NCBI GenBank assembly: GCA_000827205.1
Contig: KN832580.1
Span: forward strand, 1 to 22,712
DNA from: Plicaturopsis crispa FD-325 SS-3
Lineage: Eukaryota; Basidiomycota; Agaricomycetes; Amylocorticiales; Amylocorticiaceae
Reading direction: 5' to 3'
DNA: 22,712 nucleotides
Under the pieces are notes generated by a model. It ran no database searches. It saw nothing but the letters and a program-made list of their open reading frames with translations, and was not told the origin of the DNA. Positions 19,701-22,712 of the stretch are shown piece by piece; position 1 is the first letter of the stretch; each line of letters begins with the position of its first letter. The translations under genes were made by a program, and so were the position numbers.

Positions 19701-20906
19701 CTGTCCCGCGACAGTCTCCGAGTCTTCCAACCCCGTCACCGCTCTCATCTTGTCGAATCCGAATCCGGGATACCGATTCCGACGGTGACATATTATGACA
19801 TAGACGTCGAACATCATTTCCGTTCCATCCAAGATTCACTCAGCGACGTGGAACAATTCTTGCATGAAAGGATCCTTTTAGGTCTATCCCTCGACCGCGA
19901 TCTCATGGAGCCAGACTTCACCACCATGAGCGATCAGGGTGACCAGACCACACACGGGTTCGGGGCCATCACATCGTCTGACCCATTACTCGACAACCCT
20001 GACAGTGCAAGACTGTTCAATGCTTTTCTTGAGCATAAGGCCTTCTCAATGGAAACCTCGTTTGACCAGATCTCCGGCCAATCGGGAGACCTGATTGCAG
20101 ACAAAGCGCAGGTCTTGAACTGGCTAAGCGATATTCACATATTGACATCCAAGGTTTTCGTGTTGTCGCACACTTCCCAGGGATTACCCGGCCGTGGAAC
20201 AGAGGAAAGCCTGTACCAGACTATCAACACACCAAGTGGCCCCCGAAACCTCTACATTAATCAAGAACTCGGGACGTTGGAATGGCATTCCAGCTACCAC
20301 AAAAACGCCGAGCAAAGGGGTCATCACAAGTACATCGTGCGGGCTCTGCCGTATCGCATCGCCCGCCTTCTCTACATCCTCCTCCGTCTCATCCGACCTA
20401 TAGAGCTCGCCTTTGTCCTGAAATATCGCAATCATACCGAAAAGCAGAAGATCGCTACTCTGGCTGCTTACAGCCAGAGGGTATGGGCTACCTCCGGAAA
20501 GGCGTGGACCTCGGACGATATGTCGGGGTACCTTGAAGCCTGGTTCAAGGCAACAGCAAATGTTTCGGGCCTAGGTATCCGTCCCTACAGACATATGGCC
20601 GTTGCTCTACAGCGGAAACGACTGCCATACTATAGCCGCACTTCCGATGCTGCAGCCACGGCGTTGGCTGAGGCAGCTGACTTGATGGCTGGACATACCA
20701 CTGCGACAGCAGAGCACGACTATGCGCGTCAGGGCTATGAATATGTACCGGCGAGTCTCAAGGAACAGTATGTGCAGGTGTCCAGAGACTGGCACAAGAT
20801 GATTGGGTTGACGACAGAGCAACCGAAAGCTACACCATCGCCTTCGGCAAAGATATCTGTGAAGGGGAAGGGGAAGGGGAAGGGGAAGGGGAAAAGTTCG
20901 GCTTAG
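16768..20906 (+). CDS. OrsD-type zinc-finger / tyrosine-recombinase-like protein, about 1180 residues
   Basis: Nine exons (16768-16856, 16917-16981, 17053-17313, 17367-17441, 17500-17539, 17684-17776, 17867-18787, 18847-19509, 19571-20906) keep one frame. Residues 65-75 are acidic. Residues 184-340 look like an OrsD (DUF3505, PF12013) region: C214-x2-C217 with His 228/229, then C311-x2-C314 with His 332 and 337, a paired C2H2-like finger. A second acidic run (DEDDEDDEDDEDDE) sits near residue 680. The C-terminal third has the tyrosine recombinase set in order: Arg945 (PGRGTEE), Lys980 (YHKN), Arg1076 (RPYRH), His1111 (AGHTT) and Tyr1120 (HDYAR). Such enzymes cut and rejoin DNA through a 3'-phosphotyrosine link. 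The protein ends in a (GK)n basic tail. In fungi this combination is often joined to a RecQ-like helicase; none is seen here. The 144-nt intron and exon 5 (40 nt) are the least certain joins. Confidence 0.82.
20860..20894 (+). repeat. GGGGAA/AAGGGG hexamer run coding for the GK tail
   Basis: About five copies of the hexamer AAGGGG lie just before the stop and encode Lys-Gly repeats. The run is a simple-sequence tract that can change in length without a frameshift. A basic tail could help DNA contact, but this is inference. Confidence 0.85.
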
Positions 20907-22712
20907 GCGACGGGATTGGCATTGGAAATATATTCGAGGAGGGAGGGAAGGAGTTTTAAGCAGCCTAGCCGTATTTGAAATGTGTATATTGCTCTGTAGG
21001 TCTTGAGGACAGACCTGAGCGCTGGCCTAATTGTGAATGCTTGCGGGTCGATTGTATCGAATGAAAAGAGCTACATGCGCAAGGGAATAAAATTTGCAGG
21101 CAGCTGCAGTCTATTTATGATATTTGCAATGAAGTCGAAAAGATACAAATCGCGATGCGCGTAGATCCGCTTGAGTTAAGGTGTCTTTAGGCTGATCCCA
21201 TCGATGGTCCAACAAGAGGAAGGGGGCAGGCAATGAATCAAGCGCCTTGCTTGCACCAAAGGCGACCAGGGCAGAGCCAGGCCACGATTGGATTCCGGAT
21301 GACAACGTGCGTGCTGTCCATACATATGCAGGCCTGGTGAAGGGAGGAGCGACGGGACCGTGCGTCTGTGCATATTCAGGGAGCTCGCTGCGGTTCCCGC
21401 GCCAAGCGAGTCCATGATCTTTAGCGCAGATTGCGTCAGTTCGGGTGAGGGAAGAGTGCAAGATCGAACGTACTGCGAGAGATGATTGTATTCTTATGTC
21501 TTATGTCTGGCTGTCGGCACAAGAGAATATTTATCAAAGCTTACTTCCTCGTGAACCGTGAAGGTGTGTGGACTGAGTGCTGAGTTAGAGCATTGACACA
21601 TGAGTACAAGAATGTGAACATGCAGACGAAAAGAGGAACAGAATGCGCACACCGTTGGGATACAGAGCGGGCGCTGGCGAGCCGCATCATGACTGACGGA
21701 ACGACCTAGCATAAAACAAGGAAGTCTAGCATGGTGCCGATGGTATTAGACAAGAAAGACATACATATGAGTATAACAGGCCAGGATTGCTTACTGCGGC
21801 GTGACAGATAGATAGGATGCGGGTCAGGGGATACCAGGGACTAGCGGGACGTAACATGACGTGGGCTATTGCCCATCGCACTACAGGAACTTGAGATATC
21901 CGAGAGATTAACAGCGCAGCAGCAGCATGAGATACGACGAACAGACGGGACGCTCAAAACTTTGAGTCAGTGAAGACGCCGTGATAAAAAATCAGCCCTG
22001 CGTACCACTCGTCACCGGCGAGGACGCTAACCTAGCCAAAGCACTGAGATAGCGACCCTGGTCAGCATGGCTTCATGGAAATGGAATGCGACAAGCGGAG
22101 GCCAAGAGACTTACCCGAGCGCAAGGACAAAGCGGCCACGCGGCCTTCATCGCGAGCGCGGGTTGGTAAAAGGCCCGAGGTCCTGCGGATCGCACTCGCA
22201 GACGCGACTATATAAGTCCTGCCGCAGACCGATTTCGACACCGTTGGTCTCTGGTCCGGGAGTGTGTAGAGTAAAACATACCTCGCATTATAGGATCTGG
22301 ATGAGAGATGAACGCACGCATCATGCCATCGGCTCGGTCGAGGATAGCTAGGGTTTCGGCATGTTAGGAGATGAAACTGCTGGCATACATTGTATATTGT
22401 ATACGCACTTGCATGGCACTCGTCCTGCTCCTGGATAGCGGATAGAAAAACAAACAAGTACGGCGTCTTGCGATGTCTGGCGGTCTGGCGACTGGTGGAT
22501 CTAAGTAAGTTGTATTATTTCGTGAATAATTTTGAGTGAGCGGTAAATTTGCATCTGCATTTGGAGTCAGAAAAAAGGATTCGATAAGTGTGCTCACAGC
22601 TGGCCAGGTAGGTGAGGAGGAAAGAGGTAGAAATCCGACAGCGAGCGGCAAACTCTCCAAGTTCGCGGCCCGAAGTTTGACTTGATCTACATGGCGCTAG
22701 AGCCCAAACTTC
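20907..22712. other. 3' flank and intergenic stretch, no supported gene
   Basis: Frames here (for example 21111-21461 minus and 22062-22457 minus) have no recognised domain and lack convincing splice partners. A TATATAAG string lies at 22209-22216, but no coherent frame follows it. At the very end GAAGTTTG (22672-22679) and CAAACTTC (22705-22712) form a short inverted repeat. Confidence 0.5.
21086..21091 (+). terminator. AATAAA polyadenylation signal candidate
   Basis: AATAAA lies 180 nt after the stop of the recombinase-like gene, in an AT-rich stretch. The position suits a fungal 3' UTR end. Fungal signals are loose, so it is only a candidate. Confidence 0.4.

Noticed and set aside
22209-22216. 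TATATAAG as promoter of a gene at the right end
   Set aside because: No coherent coding frame follows within the window.
1-22712. CRISPR arrays, bacterial operons, rRNA or tRNA genes
   Set aside because: No regularly spaced repeats, no ribosome binding site pattern, and no cloverleaf or rRNA core motifs were seen; the short introns point to a fungus.

Overview
The window looks like a piece of a filamentous basidiomycete genome, probably Agaricomycetes. The reasons are: genes split by many short introns (44-144 nt) with GT..AG ends, several of which have a CTAAC-like branch site; long, loosely filled intergenic DNA; and protein families of the fungal type. Nothing suggests bacterial gene organisation. 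All exon models were spliced by eye from reading-frame continuity. All repeat edges were placed by eye and are good to about 20-30 nt.

Layout. (1) 1-374 is the 3' end of an unrecognised gene. (2) 2445-3562 is a six-exon gene for a small, very acidic protein of unknown function. (3) 4745-15552 is a patchwork of duplicated and decayed gene blocks. It holds four broken copies of a GNAT acetyltransferase gene, an RNase H fragment of LINE type, several copies of a non-coding block (called R1) and its neighbour (called S), one apparently intact gene (called H, 9672-10934, minus), and a decayed inverted copy of H (H', 12709-13667). H plus R1 and R1 plus H' form a large inverted duplication of roughly 2 kb arms around a loop of about 585 bp. 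The parental unit can be reconstructed as GNAT, S, R1, H, all read in one direction. (4) 16768-20906 is the most striking gene: nine exons, about 1180 residues, with an OrsD-type paired zinc-finger region near the N terminus and a C-terminal tyrosine-recombinase-like domain that keeps a full candidate R-K-R-H-Y catalytic set. No helicase module follows. (5) 20907-22712 shows no gene I can support.

How the parts may relate. The tyrosine recombinase gene is the only candidate mobility enzyme that is still whole. It lies next to a segment that has been duplicated, inverted and broken many times, but no termini or target-site repeats were found that would tie the two together. The link is therefore a hypothesis. 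The intact genes here are the acidic protein, H and the recombinase-like gene; the GNAT copies, H' and the RNase H piece are relics.
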